DNA from: CAYSSG01 sp964433635
GTDB taxonomy: Bacteria; Atribacterota; Phoenicimicrobiia; Phoenicimicrobiales; Stramentimicrobiaceae
DNA: 64,000 bases
Direction: 5' to 3'
Assembly (NCBI GenBank): GCA_964433635.1
Contig: CAYSSG010000003.1
Coordinates: forward strand, 1 to 64,000
Shown one piece after another: positions 45,088-53,685 of the stretch; within the stretch, counting starts at the first letter, position 1; every line of letters starts with the position of its first letter. The translations under genes were made by a program, and so were the position numbers. The notes below the pieces were generated by a model. The model did no database searches. It was not told the origin of the DNA and worked only from the letters and a program-made list of their open reading frames with translations.

Positions 45088-45358
45088 TCCTATGCAGTTT
45101 TTCCGATTCATGGATTGTTTGGACTAAATCTACTCAGATAAATCATATTGCCTTTAACAGTATTTCTTTACAGGTTTAATTTCTGTGGAAAGGTTCCAAT
45201 GGTCGCCTGTTTCACAGCCGACACTCATATTTTTAAGGAATATGTTACTATATCCAAGGTACCTGTTCGAATCCTTTTTTCTATCTGTTTATTTTTTAAA
45301 TTGATTATGACCGCAGAATCAGATATGATTCTGCTAAGTACACAGATCAGGGAAATAC
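45088..45358. other. intergenic region with a perfect hairpin
   Basis: 271 bases without a convincing gene. It ends in a perfect 9-bp inverted repeat with a GATA loop (45313-45321/45326-45334), only 25 bases before the PgsW start, with no T-run. A 77-codon TTG frame (45148-45381) shows no ribosome site or recognisable fold. Confidence 0.35.
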
Positions 45359-46450
45359 ATGGAAAATCAGGTAAAATCTAATATAAAAATAAGAGACCTG
45401 ATGATTATCTTTTTTATCTTGGTCCTGGGTTTAATCATCATTGAATTTGCTAAACAAAAAGAACCCACTTCATATCATTCAACACAATTAAAGGCTTCAG
45501 AAATCATGTTAAAATCGATGGATGTCCTCCGGGAGGAGAGAGAAAAAAGAGGGATACCCATTAATGAACAACTGGATCCCAATAGAACCGGATTGATTGG
45601 AGAAGAATATACCAAATTAACCACTACGCTTGGAAATTTAAGTGCCAAGAGAAGTTCAACAAATCCCGATTTTGCTGCCTTGATCGTCAGGTATTTTAAG
45701 CAGGCTGAACTGGAAGCCGGTGACCTGATTGCAATCGGTGCCAGCGGTTCATTTCCCGGGTTGATTATAGCAACACTATCTGCCTGCCAGGCGATAGGGA
45801 TCAACCCATTAATCATTTATTCGATCGGAGCATCAGAATATGGCGCTACTATTCCTGATTTTACATTTATTGAGATGTTAGCGTCCTTAAATCAAAGAGG
45901 GGTTATGGACTATTCACTGATAGCAGTCTCAATGGGTGGTGATAATGATCAATCAGAGGGGATGCTCTATCCCGACTCTAAGGAGATCATTCGGAATATT
46001 GCTAATCGCTCGGGAGTCACTTTTATTGATATAGATTCCTTAAGTGATAATGTTCAAAAAAGGATGGCAATGTATCAGGATGCAGCTGGAGAGCTTCCGA
46101 TTAAATTATTTGTTAATATCGGTGGCGCATCCCCGAACTATGGCAATACCTTAGAATCCATTACTTATCCTAATGGACTCATCATGGATGGTCCCGTAAT
46201 TCCTGATGACCCTGAGCGGGGTTTAATCTTTGAATACCAGGTCTTGGACATACCGGTGATTCATCTGTTGAATATCCGGGATTTAGCCCTGGAAAATGGT
46301 ATTCCCATTGATCCAATACCTTTTCCGGAAATCGGCCAGTCAATGATTTATTTTGAATGGCGTTATCATAAATGGATGATTGTTCTGCTTATGCTTATCA
46401 GTTCCTTTTTCCTTGTATCGGCAAGAAGGAACAGCCTTAGATCGTGCTAG
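45359..46450 (+). CDS. PgsW-like poly-gamma-glutamate system protein
   Basis: Membrane-anchored protein, 363 residues, of the poly-gamma-glutamate system (PgsW) type. There is a hydrophobic anchor at 13-30, another near 338-355, and between them the conserved globular blocks: LDPNRTGLIGEEYTKLTTT, NPDFAALIVRYFKQA, IAIGASGSFPGLIIA, SMGGDNDQSEGML and VNIGGASPNYGN. Family members usually sit next to pgsB and pgsC; neither is here. AGGGA precedes the ATG. Confidence 0.8.
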   Translation: MENQVKSNIKIRDLMIIFFILVLGLIIIEFAKQKEPTSYHSTQLKASEIMLKSMDVLREEREKRGIPINEQLDPNRTGLIGEEYTKLTTTLGNLSAKRSSTNPDFAALIVRYFKQAELEAGDLIAIGASGSFPGLIIATLSACQAIGINPLIIYSIGASEYGATIPDFTFIEMLASLNQRGVMDYSLIAVSMGGDNDQSEGMLYPDSKEIIRNIANRSGVTFIDIDSLSDNVQKRMAMYQDAAGELPIKLFVNIGGASPNYGNTLESITYPNGLIMDGPVIPDDPERGLIFEYQVLDIPVIHLLNIRDLALENGIPIDPIPFPEIGQSMIYFEWRYHKWMIVLLMLISSFFLVSARRNSLRSC

Positions 46451-46475
46451 CGCAAAGATAGCTCTGGTAAAAACG

Positions 46476-46494
46476 GTCATATTATCCATATGAC
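46476..46494. other. inverted repeat after the PgsW gene
   Basis: GTCATAT (46476-46482) and ATATGAC (46488-46494) around 5 bases, without a T-run. The gap 46451-46677 otherwise holds only the promoter at 46610-46638. Confidence 0.3.
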
Positions 46495-46609
46495 GGGAGA
46501 AGTCTCAGCCGAGATAACATCTTGCAATGACTTGGTATGAATAGAGAAAGCATCTCTCTTCAGTAATTCAGGAATTTTATGGGAAAAAAATTGGTAAAAC
46601 ATAAATCAT

Positions 46610-46638
46610 TTGATTTTTTCCCGGAATACGATTAGAAT
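46610..46638 (+). promoter_or_regulatory. promoter of the histidine phosphatase/symporter operon
   Basis: TTGATT at 46610-46615, 17 bases, TAGAAT at 46633-46638. Confidence 0.5.
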
Positions 46639-46677
46639 AATTTCAACAAAAAATAATCAATAATATGTGGTGAAATA

Positions 46678-47328
46678 ATGAAGAAAACGAATGGAGACCG
46701 GACAACGGTTATCCTGGTTCGGCATGGTGAATGCAGAGGAAATAGGGAAGGTCTGTTTCGTGGTAGAAGTGATTTCCCTTTAAATGAACTTGGTCTAGCT
46801 CAAGCCAGACAATTGGCATTGGAGATGAAGTCATTTCGACCGATGAGAATTTTCACCAGTCCTTTAGCCCGTGCTAGACAGACTGCCCAGGCAATCAGTG
46901 AGGAATGCAATGTTGAGATTGAGGAACGGGACGGAATGAATAACATCGAACTTGGCCCCTGGGAAGGGAAATCCAAGGATGATATTGCTGTCAACTATCC
47001 GGAAGAATGGCAGAAATGGTTAACCGAACCGGAAAGGTTAAGTTTACCTGGAATGGAATTACTGGAATGTGTGCAGCAACGGGCAAAAAAAGATCTGGAA
47101 GCCATTGTAAGGCAATATTCTGGTCAGACATTTATTGTCATCTCTCATCGTGCTGTGCTGAAACCATTAATTGCGGGCTGTCTGGGTATCAATCCACCCT
47201 ATTTCTGGCGTATCCACATGGATACTGCTTCTTACAGCATCATGTATTTTAAACCGATACATGGATTTACCCTGGTTCAATTGAATCAGACAAAGCATTT
47301 GCCGGAATTTATTTCTGAATGGCAATAA
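46678..47328 (+). CDS. histidine phosphatase (phosphoglycerate mutase family)
   Basis: Branch-1 histidine acid phosphatase fold, 216 residues. LVRHGECRGNREG holds the phosphorylated His, TSPLARARQTAQAI the second Arg, GMNNIELGPWEG the acid loop and VISHRAVLKPL the second His. The pattern fits broad phosphatases of the CobC/PhoE type more than a glycolytic mutase. It is the first gene before a small membrane protein and a sodium symporter. The ribosome site is weak (GTGGTG). Confidence 0.87.
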   Translation: MKKTNGDRTTVILVRHGECRGNREGLFRGRSDFPLNELGLAQARQLALEMKSFRPMRIFTSPLARARQTAQAISEECNVEIEERDGMNNIELGPWEGKSKDDIAVNYPEEWQKWLTEPERLSLPGMELLECVQQRAKKDLEAIVRQYSGQTFIVISHRAVLKPLIAGCLGINPPYFWRIHMDTASYSIMYFKPIHGFTLVQLNQTKHLPEFISEWQ

Positions 47329-47386
47329 CCTGTGAATTGATCTCTATTAATGAAAGTATATCAATTTTAAGAATGGATTTGTTTCT

Positions 47387-47569
47387 ATGATTAAAATAGA
47401 TTTTGAACGGGTGAAAAGACCGCTGATCATATTTTTAATTCTCATTGTCCTGAGTCTGACTTTACCTTTTCTTTTACCCGCCACTTTTGGTGGTGCCTAC
47501 CTGTTCTGGTTAGTGTTGACCATCTTAGTGATTCTGTATGGGCTTTTACTAATCGGAGGATTAAAATGA
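47387..47569 (+). CDS. small two-helix membrane protein, probable symporter partner
   Basis: Peptide of 60 residues with two hydrophobic helices (about 12-31 and 35-57) joined by a short Gly/Phe turn. Its stop overlaps the next symporter start by ATGA. Many sodium:solute symporter genes are preceded by such a short membrane subunit; the length and coupling fit that pattern. Confidence 0.65.
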   Translation: MIKIDFERVKRPLIIFLILIVLSLTLPFLLPATFGGAYLFWLVLTILVILYGLLLIGGLK

Positions 47570-49005
47570 ACGGATCTTCCGTCATGATCTGGGGAATGAT
47601 TGTCTGGTTCATTTTCGGTTGCATGATTTCTTTTTGGGCCAGGAAGAGAACAGGACCGGGAATTGCGGAATATTTTATTGCCAACCGAACGATTGGCGGT
47701 TTGGTTGCTGCCATGACTTATAGTGCAACGACATATAGTTCATTTATGATGGTGGGATTGGTAGGAATGACTTATTCCGTCGGGGTTGCAGCCATGGGTT
47801 TTGAGCTATCCTACCTGATGGGCACAGTCCTGTTGTTGGTTTTATTTGCTCCCTATTTCTGGTTACTGGGAAAAAAATATGACTGTATTACACCGATTGA
47901 GTTATTGAGCAAAGTTTATCAGAGTCCTGTCCTGGGAGGAATAGCCACTGTCTACTGCCTTTTAATGCTCATTCCCTATATGTCCGTTCAGTTTACCGGA
48001 ATAGGGTATCTTTTAGAGACTTTAACCGGGATTTCCTATCAAACAGGTGTGTTTGTCACTTTAGTCATTGTTTTAGTCTTTACCCTATGGGCAGGAATGC
48101 GTTCAGTTGCCTGGACAGATACCCTGCAATCTCTAATCATGCTGGTCTCCTCATTTTTTCTCTTGTTTTATGTCATGAATCATTTTTTTGGAGGATTTGG
48201 TCAATTCTTTCAGGTTATTCAGAATGATCATAGTGACCTTCTGTCAGCAAATAACATGAATTATCAAAGATTTATTGGACTAACCATTCCCTGGTTATTC
48301 TTTGCCCTGACCAATCCCCAGGTTGCCCAGAGAATGTTTATCTCCCGCGATAAAAGAAGTCTGAAATTTATGATCTCAGGATTTGCGGTCTTCGGTTTGC
48401 TGTATACCATGATTGTTATTAACCTGGGATTGGCAGCCAGGCATATTCTTCCCAATGTAACCAATACTGATATGATTACACCCATGATTCTGGAAAAAGT
48501 ACCGGTTTTTCTGGCTCTGGTAGTTTTTATAGGCATTGTGGCAGCCTCTGTTTCCACAGTCAATTCTATTATTTTGACACTGAGTTCAATGTGTACGGTG
48601 GATGTTTACGGGCAGATATTTAAAGTGGAAGAGAATAGAAAATTACTGTTTGGGAAGATGATGGTGCCTGTTATCTCCTTATTGGCTTTTTTCTTTTCTT
48701 TGGGGAGATTCGGCATTATCGTTGAATTGTCGGTCATGTCATCTGCAGGATTATTAGCCCTTGTTCCCAGCTATTTGGGTATCTTCTGGAAAAAAGGGAA
48801 CAAAATTGCTTCTATTGCCAGTATCGCAGCGGGTGGATTCATTACTATCAGCATGTATCTCACCAGATACTATCCCCTGGGTATCTGGCCGGGTGTATGG
48901 TGTCTTCTCATTTCTACCCTCGTTTTCGTTTGGTTAAGTCACATAGGATACTCCGGGTATCCTTCAAAGGACTCTGAGGAAGAGAAATCAGTGACTATCC
49001 TGTGA
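47566..49005 (+). CDS. sodium:solute symporter family transporter
   Basis: SSS-family permease, 479 residues, 13 or so helices. The N-terminal ARKRTGPGIAEYFIANRTIG stretch and GGLVAAMTYSATTYSSFMM (sodium-site helix 1) are typical, as is FALTNPQVAQRMFISRDKRS, like PanF-type carriers. GGAGGA lies just before the start. The solute cannot be told from sequence. Downstream, a 12-bp palindrome at 49040-49051 lies between this gene and the convergent aminotransferase gene. Confidence 0.87.
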   Translation: MNGSSVMIWGMIVWFIFGCMISFWARKRTGPGIAEYFIANRTIGGLVAAMTYSATTYSSFMMVGLVGMTYSVGVAAMGFELSYLMGTVLLLVLFAPYFWLLGKKYDCITPIELLSKVYQSPVLGGIATVYCLLMLIPYMSVQFTGIGYLLETLTGISYQTGVFVTLVIVLVFTLWAGMRSVAWTDTLQSLIMLVSSFFLLFYVMNHFFGGFGQFFQVIQNDHSDLLSANNMNYQRFIGLTIPWLFFALTNPQVAQRMFISRDKRSLKFMISGFAVFGLLYTMIVINLGLAARHILPNVTNTDMITPMILEKVPVFLALVVFIGIVAASVSTVNSIILTLSSMCTVDVYGQIFKVEENRKLLFGKMMVPVISLLAFFFSLGRFGIIVELSVMSSAGLLALVPSYLGIFWKKGNKIASIASIAAGGFITISMYLTRYYPLGIWPGVWCLLISTLVFVWLSHIGYSGYPSKDSEEEKSVTIL

Positions 49006-49072
49006 TATGAAGTAGAACAAGAAAAGAGTAACTATCATTTTATCATGATAACAACCCTATCTTCTTTCCATG

Positions 49073-50227
49073 TCATGACCGGAAATAATTTTGCAGGCGA
49101 TTCATGCCTTCTTCTATTTTTTCAATGGATGTAGCATAGGATATTCTCAAGTAGCCTTCTGCATTTTTTCCGAAATCAATACCTGGTGTTACAGCTACCC
49201 GGACCTTTTCCAGGATATCAAAGGTTAACTGGTAGGAATCACAGGTATACTTCTTGACATTAGCCAGTGAATAAAAAGCACCTGAAGGTTTCACCTTACA
49301 CGCAATGCCAATGTCCTGCAGACGTTTTAAGAGAAACATGCGGCGTTGATTGTAGATCCTTGCCATCTTTTTGACCTCCTGGTCGCAATCTTTTAAAGCC
49401 GCTATTCCTGCTGTTTGAATAAAAGAATTGGCACAGATAAAAAAATTTTGCTGTATTTTCTGCAAAGGACGGATATACTTCTTTGGGGCTATCAGGTAAC
49501 CCAACCGCCAGCCGGTCATGGCATAACGTTTGGAGAATCCGTCCAGGATGAAGGTACGGTCAGTAAACTCCAGCATGGAATGTTCTTTCCCCTCGTAGAC
49601 CAGGCCATGGTAAATTTCGTCCGATAGGGTATAGTAACCTAATTCGGCAATGGATTGAAAGTCAGCATTAGCCCAGACTGTTCCGGTGGGGTTGGCCGGT
49701 GAATTAATCATAATCATCTTGGTCTTTGGGGTGATATACTTTTTAATCATTTCCAGTTCATATTTGAATCCGTTGTCTTCATACACCGGAACAAAGACCG
49801 GTTTTCCTCCTAAAAAACGAATGACTTTCGGATAGCAGGCATAATGCGGGTCCGGGAGGATGACTTCATCCCCGGGCTCCAATATGGCAGCGAAAATGAG
49901 ATATAAGGCAGGAGAGGTTCCGGAAGTGACAATAATCTGATCCGGTGAGACGGTCACCTGGTATTTATTATGATAATAACGTGCAATTTCTTCCCGAAAC
50001 TCTAACTTTCCCAAACTATTAGTATAATGGGTATCTCCTTTTTGTATGGCATCAATAGCTGCTTTTTTAATAGACTGGGGCGTTTCAAAATCCGGTTCTC
50101 CCACCTCCAGATGAATAATCTGATGTCCCGTCTTTTCCATCTGCTGTGCTTTTTCCAAAACATCCATAGCAATAAAAGGAGCAATGGAAGCAGCTTTCCT
50201 GGTTACCTGAAAATCATCTTTTTTCAT
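49073..50227 (-). CDS. class I/II PLP aminotransferase
   Basis: Fold-type I aminotransferase of the aspartate/alanine group, 384 residues. EVGEPDFETPQSIK, NSPANPTGTVW, TLSDEIYHGLVY, LDGFSKRYAMTGWRLGY (Schiff-base Lys) and the LRISYATSIE Arg for substrate carboxylate are all present. AAAGGTGG precedes the ATG. The amino acid specificity is open; the pattern is closest to the Ib subgroup found in clostridia and thermophiles. Confidence 0.9.
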   Translation of the reverse strand: MKKDDFQVTRKAASIAPFIAMDVLEKAQQMEKTGHQIIHLEVGEPDFETPQSIKKAAIDAIQKGDTHYTNSLGKLEFREEIARYYHNKYQVTVSPDQIIVTSGTSPALYLIFAAILEPGDEVILPDPHYACYPKVIRFLGGKPVFVPVYEDNGFKYELEMIKKYITPKTKMIMINSPANPTGTVWANADFQSIAELGYYTLSDEIYHGLVYEGKEHSMLEFTDRTFILDGFSKRYAMTGWRLGYLIAPKKYIRPLQKIQQNFFICANSFIQTAGIAALKDCDQEVKKMARIYNQRRMFLLKRLQDIGIACKVKPSGAFYSLANVKKYTCDSYQLTFDILEKVRVAVTPGIDFGKNAEGYLRISYATSIEKIEEGMNRLQNYFRS

Positions 50228-50509
50228 ATTAAACCACCTTTATCGCAATATTATCTTAACAGACAGGAAATAAATGATTGGTTTTTATGGTTAGATGTTC
50301 ATATTGTAATACAATCTGATCAAATTCAAAAGTATCATTTACAGCATATTCGCTAACAATTTAAAAAAGGTTTGTCATAAAAAGAAAAAAGCATCAACTT
50401 TTTTCATGAAATAGTAGAAAGAAAAATGTATTTATGATAGATTATTATCAACTTATTTTTTCTTAAATTGAGAGATGAGCAGAATCCAGTTCAGGGAATA
50501 AACAGACAA
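50228..50509. other. divergent intergenic region
   Basis: 282 bases between the aminotransferase and the flavodoxin-like gene. A 13-bp palindrome ATTGTAATACAAT near 50304-50316 is the only notable site. I could not choose a promoter with confidence. Confidence 0.3.
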
Positions 50510-50971
50510 ATGACAGCAAGAAAAACCATTATTGTCTTTGAATCATACCATCATCAGAATACTGAAATCATCGCCCAGGTTATTGCCCAAAATTTACAGG
50601 CAGAATTATACAGGACAGATCAGGCAGACCTCTCAATAATACCAGAATTTGATACCATTGGTATCGGTTCAGGTATCTATTTTGGCAAGCCTCATGAAAA
50701 GATTCAGAAATTTTTAAACGGATTATCCTTATTGAAAGGTAAAAAAATCTTTCTTTTTTTTACTTGCGGTTTACAACTAGAGAGTTATGCTCACTTCTGC
50801 AAAGATCAAATTGAGTCAGCAGAATTGGAATTTTTGGACTGTTTTTCCTGCAAGGGGTTTGATACTCACCATTTATATCAACTGCTAGGGGGAAGAAATC
50901 AGGGGCATCCTGATTTAAAAGATCTATATCATGCAGAAATATTTGCCAATAAGCTGAAAAATAGGTTATAA
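50510..50971 (+). CDS. flavodoxin-like protein
   Basis: Protein of about 153 residues with a flavodoxin fold: strand IIVFESYHHQNTEII where the FMN phosphate loop (T/S-x-T-G-x-T) should be, IGIGSGIYFGKPHEKIQKFL like the flavodoxin_5/HemG proteins, and LFFTCGLQL. The phosphate loop is unusual (ESYHHQNTE). ATG 50510 is preceded by AGGGA 13 nt upstream; the frame is open to TTG 50468. Probable electron-transfer or FMN-binding role. Confidence 0.7.
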   Translation: MTARKTIIVFESYHHQNTEIIAQVIAQNLQAELYRTDQADLSIIPEFDTIGIGSGIYFGKPHEKIQKFLNGLSLLKGKKIFLFFTCGLQLESYAHFCKDQIESAELEFLDCFSCKGFDTHHLYQLLGGRNQGHPDLKDLYHAEIFANKLKNRL

Positions 50972-51040
50972 TTTAGGGTCAATTTTTAAATAAACAATTG
51001 AAGATTGAATTCACATTCGTTTAGAAAAGGAGATTATCTT

Positions 51041-52705
51041 ATGAAGATAAGCTTTTTAGGTGCCAATAGACTGGTATCAGGGTCCTGTTTTCTGATCCAG
51101 ACTAAGTATAAAAAATTCCTCGTTGACTGTGGGCTGTTCCGGGGTGATGAAACCATTACTCGTTTAAATTATCTACCTTTTTCTTTTCGTCCGGATGAAA
51201 TTGATTTCATTATCCTGACTCATGCCCATATTGATCATTGCGGAAGGATTCCCCAGTTGTATAAGGAGGGATTTCAAGGTTATGTTTATTGCACCAAATC
51301 AACAATGGAACTTTGTACCGTTATGCTTCCTGATAGCGGACAGATTCAGGAAGAAGATGCTGAGGAAGAAAACCGGAGAAGGCTAAGATCAGGAGAACCA
51401 TTCATCGAACCTCTTTATAGTATTGAAGACTCACTCGATTCCCTTTTATTGTTTCGAGCTGTTCCCTATCAATACAAGGTGACTGTTGATGAAAATATTA
51501 GTTTTCGTTTTCAGGATGCAGGGCATGTTTTAGGCTCATCATCTGCTGAGTTATGGATTCAGGAGGATGGGAAGGAATGTAAATGGCTATTTTCTGGAGA
51601 CGTAGGCAGAAAAAACAAACCTTTCTTGAAAAATCCGCAAAGAATTAAAGAAGCAGACTACATAGTCATTGAATCAACCTATGGTGCCAGAAGACACCAG
51701 CCTTATCGAAAAGAGGTAAAAAAGTTTTTTAATATCATTGACAAGACCTTAAAAAGGGGAGGAGATGTAATCATTCCCGCTTTTGCCTTGCAGAGAGCCC
51801 AGGATATCATCTTTGAGTTGAGTCAGTATTATAATCTTCAGATAAAACCACTGAAGGGCAAAGATAAAAAACTAAAAAAATTAAGATTTTATCTGGATAG
51901 TCCACTTGCTATCGCGACGACTAAAATTTACCGAAATAATACCCAGGATTTTGCGTTAAAAGATTTAAAAATAATGGAAAAGAGTAATCAACTGCTTGAT
52001 TTTCAACCTTTGAGAATGACCCGTACCAGTAAAGCCTCTAAGCGGATAAGCCGTTCTAAAAGGAGTAAAATCATTATATCGGCCAGTGGAATGTGTGATG
52101 GAGGAAGAATTCAATATCACTTGAAAGATCATCTCTGGAAGAAAGAGTCATCTATTATTTTTGTCGGGTACCAGGCAGAGGGCACTCTGGGGCGGAAAAT
52201 TGTCAGTGGGGAAAAAAGCCTGGATATCATGGAAGAGATGGTAGATGTTAAGGCTGAAATTTATCATCTGGATGGATTTTCTTCCCATGCTGACCAGGAT
52301 GAATTGGTATGGTGGCTGAAAGGTCTGCAAAAGAAACCTAAAAAGATCTTCATTGTCCATGGAGAAAAAAATGAATCTGAGATCTTCTCAGAACGCTTAC
52401 GGAAAGATTTGACTCTGGAAACCTACATACCAGCCATCGGGGAGACGTTTCTGATACAGGATAATCAGATTATTACTCAGGGATTGATTAAAGACAGCAA
52501 TAAGGAATCTCAGCTGGATGAAATATTGAGAGATATGAATAAAATCAAATATAAGTTCTGCCAGCTGTTAGCGGATATGGAATTTTCCGGTGTAGAGCTG
52601 GATCAGCAAACTTTATGCTATAGAATTAAACAGCAGCTGGACCAATTGCAGCATGATATCAGACGGGTAAAACATTTAATCAAGGAAAACGAACTGGAAG
52701 TATAG
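51041..52705 (+). CDS. metallo-beta-lactamase/beta-CASP ribonuclease-like protein
   Basis: CPSF73/Ysh1-like nuclease, 554 residues. ILTHAHIDHCGRIP (HxHxDH zinc motif, about 57-70), DAGHVLGSSSAEL (His), FSGDVGRK (Asp) and HLDGFSSHADQDEL (motif C His) make up the two-zinc site, with a beta-CASP domain between (IESTYGARRH, IPAFALQRAQ, ISASGMCDGGR). Such proteins act on RNA. The C-terminal 60 residues are a charged coiled-coil-like extension. AAAGGAG (51026-51032) fixes ATG 51041; the frame is open to 51005. Confidence 0.9.
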   Translation: MKISFLGANRLVSGSCFLIQTKYKKFLVDCGLFRGDETITRLNYLPFSFRPDEIDFIILTHAHIDHCGRIPQLYKEGFQGYVYCTKSTMELCTVMLPDSGQIQEEDAEEENRRRLRSGEPFIEPLYSIEDSLDSLLLFRAVPYQYKVTVDENISFRFQDAGHVLGSSSAELWIQEDGKECKWLFSGDVGRKNKPFLKNPQRIKEADYIVIESTYGARRHQPYRKEVKKFFNIIDKTLKRGGDVIIPAFALQRAQDIIFELSQYYNLQIKPLKGKDKKLKKLRFYLDSPLAIATTKIYRNNTQDFALKDLKIMEKSNQLLDFQPLRMTRTSKASKRISRSKRSKIIISASGMCDGGRIQYHLKDHLWKKESSIIFVGYQAEGTLGRKIVSGEKSLDIMEEMVDVKAEIYHLDGFSSHADQDELVWWLKGLQKKPKKIFIVHGEKNESEIFSERLRKDLTLETYIPAIGETFLIQDNQIITQGLIKDSNKESQLDEILRDMNKIKYKFCQLLADMEFSGVELDQQTLCYRIKQQLDQLQHDIRRVKHLIKENELEV

Positions 52706-52870
52706 AATTACTCTTTAGTAATATTTCATGATTACTAAAAGTAATCCGGGTTATTTCCTGTGACGGATGCGATAGAATGTTGACTGCAAGAGATAGAAGT
52801 AATCATCAGAGGAAGTCCAAATAGAAATTTCAAGAGGGCATTCCTCCCCAGTAATGCGGAAGGAGCCAGT

Positions 52871-53653
52871 ATGATTTATGATCCTTTGGAAAGTATCATC
52901 AGTATTTCACTGAGGGCAGGTCATTTAATCCGCTATCGTTTTGAAGCGGGAGAATACAGCGTTGCAGAGAAGAAAGATACCCATGATCTGGTGACAAGTA
53001 TAGACAGGGAATCACAGGAAGTCATTCAGGAAGAACTCTCTATACGATTTCCCGGAATTCCAATTATCGGGGAAGAAGATAAAGATTTCCGTAAAGAGGA
53101 ACATGCCTTTTTGATTGATCCGCTGGATGGCACCTTGAATTTTGTTAAGAAAATCCCCTTTTTTGCGGTATCCATTGGCTATTGGAAGAATAATACACCC
53201 CTCTGTGGAGTGGTTTTTGACCCGATACGGAATGATATCTTTTATGCCCGGAAGGACTATGGTTCCTATCTCAATGGTAGGGCACTTCACCTGGGAGATC
53301 ACCATCAGGGAAAGCACTGCTTGCTGGCATCCGATTGGGGGCATGAACCACTTCTTTACCAGAAGAATATACAAGTCATGAATCAGTTGGTAAAAGAACA
53401 ACCATGCCTCTTTCGCTATATGGGCTGTGCCAGTCTGGCTATCTGTTATGTAGGTGCGGGAATCTTGGATGGTTACTGGCACTTCAAACTTGCTCCCTGG
53501 GATATGGCTGCAGCAGTGTTAATTGCACAGGAAGCTGGCGCTGCTGCTTCCCTTCTTGATGGCAGACCATTTGATTTGTGGGAGGCAAATTTACTGACTG
53601 TTGATCCCTTGTTAAAGGATAAGTTCGTTGCATTTTTCAATCAAATTAATTAA
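52871..53653 (+). CDS. inositol monophosphatase family phosphatase
   Basis: Li-sensitive phosphatase fold, 260 residues. IGEEDKDF, LIDPLDGTLNFVKKIPFF (metal Asp ligands) and LAPWDMAAAVLIAQEAGA are the three family motifs. It may act on inositol phosphates, fructose-1,6-bisphosphate or PAP. AAGGAG sits 7 nt before the ATG. It lies in line with the nuclease and peptidase genes. An AT-rich stem (52715-52722/52731-52738) precedes it. Confidence 0.9.
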   Translation: MIYDPLESIISISLRAGHLIRYRFEAGEYSVAEKKDTHDLVTSIDRESQEVIQEELSIRFPGIPIIGEEDKDFRKEEHAFLIDPLDGTLNFVKKIPFFAVSIGYWKNNTPLCGVVFDPIRNDIFYARKDYGSYLNGRALHLGDHHQGKHCLLASDWGHEPLLYQKNIQVMNQLVKEQPCLFRYMGCASLAICYVGAGILDGYWHFKLAPWDMAAAVLIAQEAGAAASLLDGRPFDLWEANLLTVDPLLKDKFVAFFNQIN

Positions 53654-53685
53654 TCAGATAAACAGAAAGGTATTAAGTAAGTCTT

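Noticed and set aside
45178..45275. tRNA-like strings (an anticodon-arm-like CCTGTTTCACAG and a T-loop-like GTTCGAATCC)
   Set aside because: The arms do not pair properly (mismatch in the anticodon stem, no T stem), the spacing is too long and no acceptor stem is present.
45148..45381. 77-codon TTG frame before the PgsW gene
   Set aside because: No ribosome site, no recognisable family, and it overlaps the PgsW start and the hairpin.
52715..52738. AT-rich inverted repeat after the nuclease gene as a terminator
   Set aside because: Stem TTAGTAAT/ATTACTAA is all weak pairs and no T-run follows.
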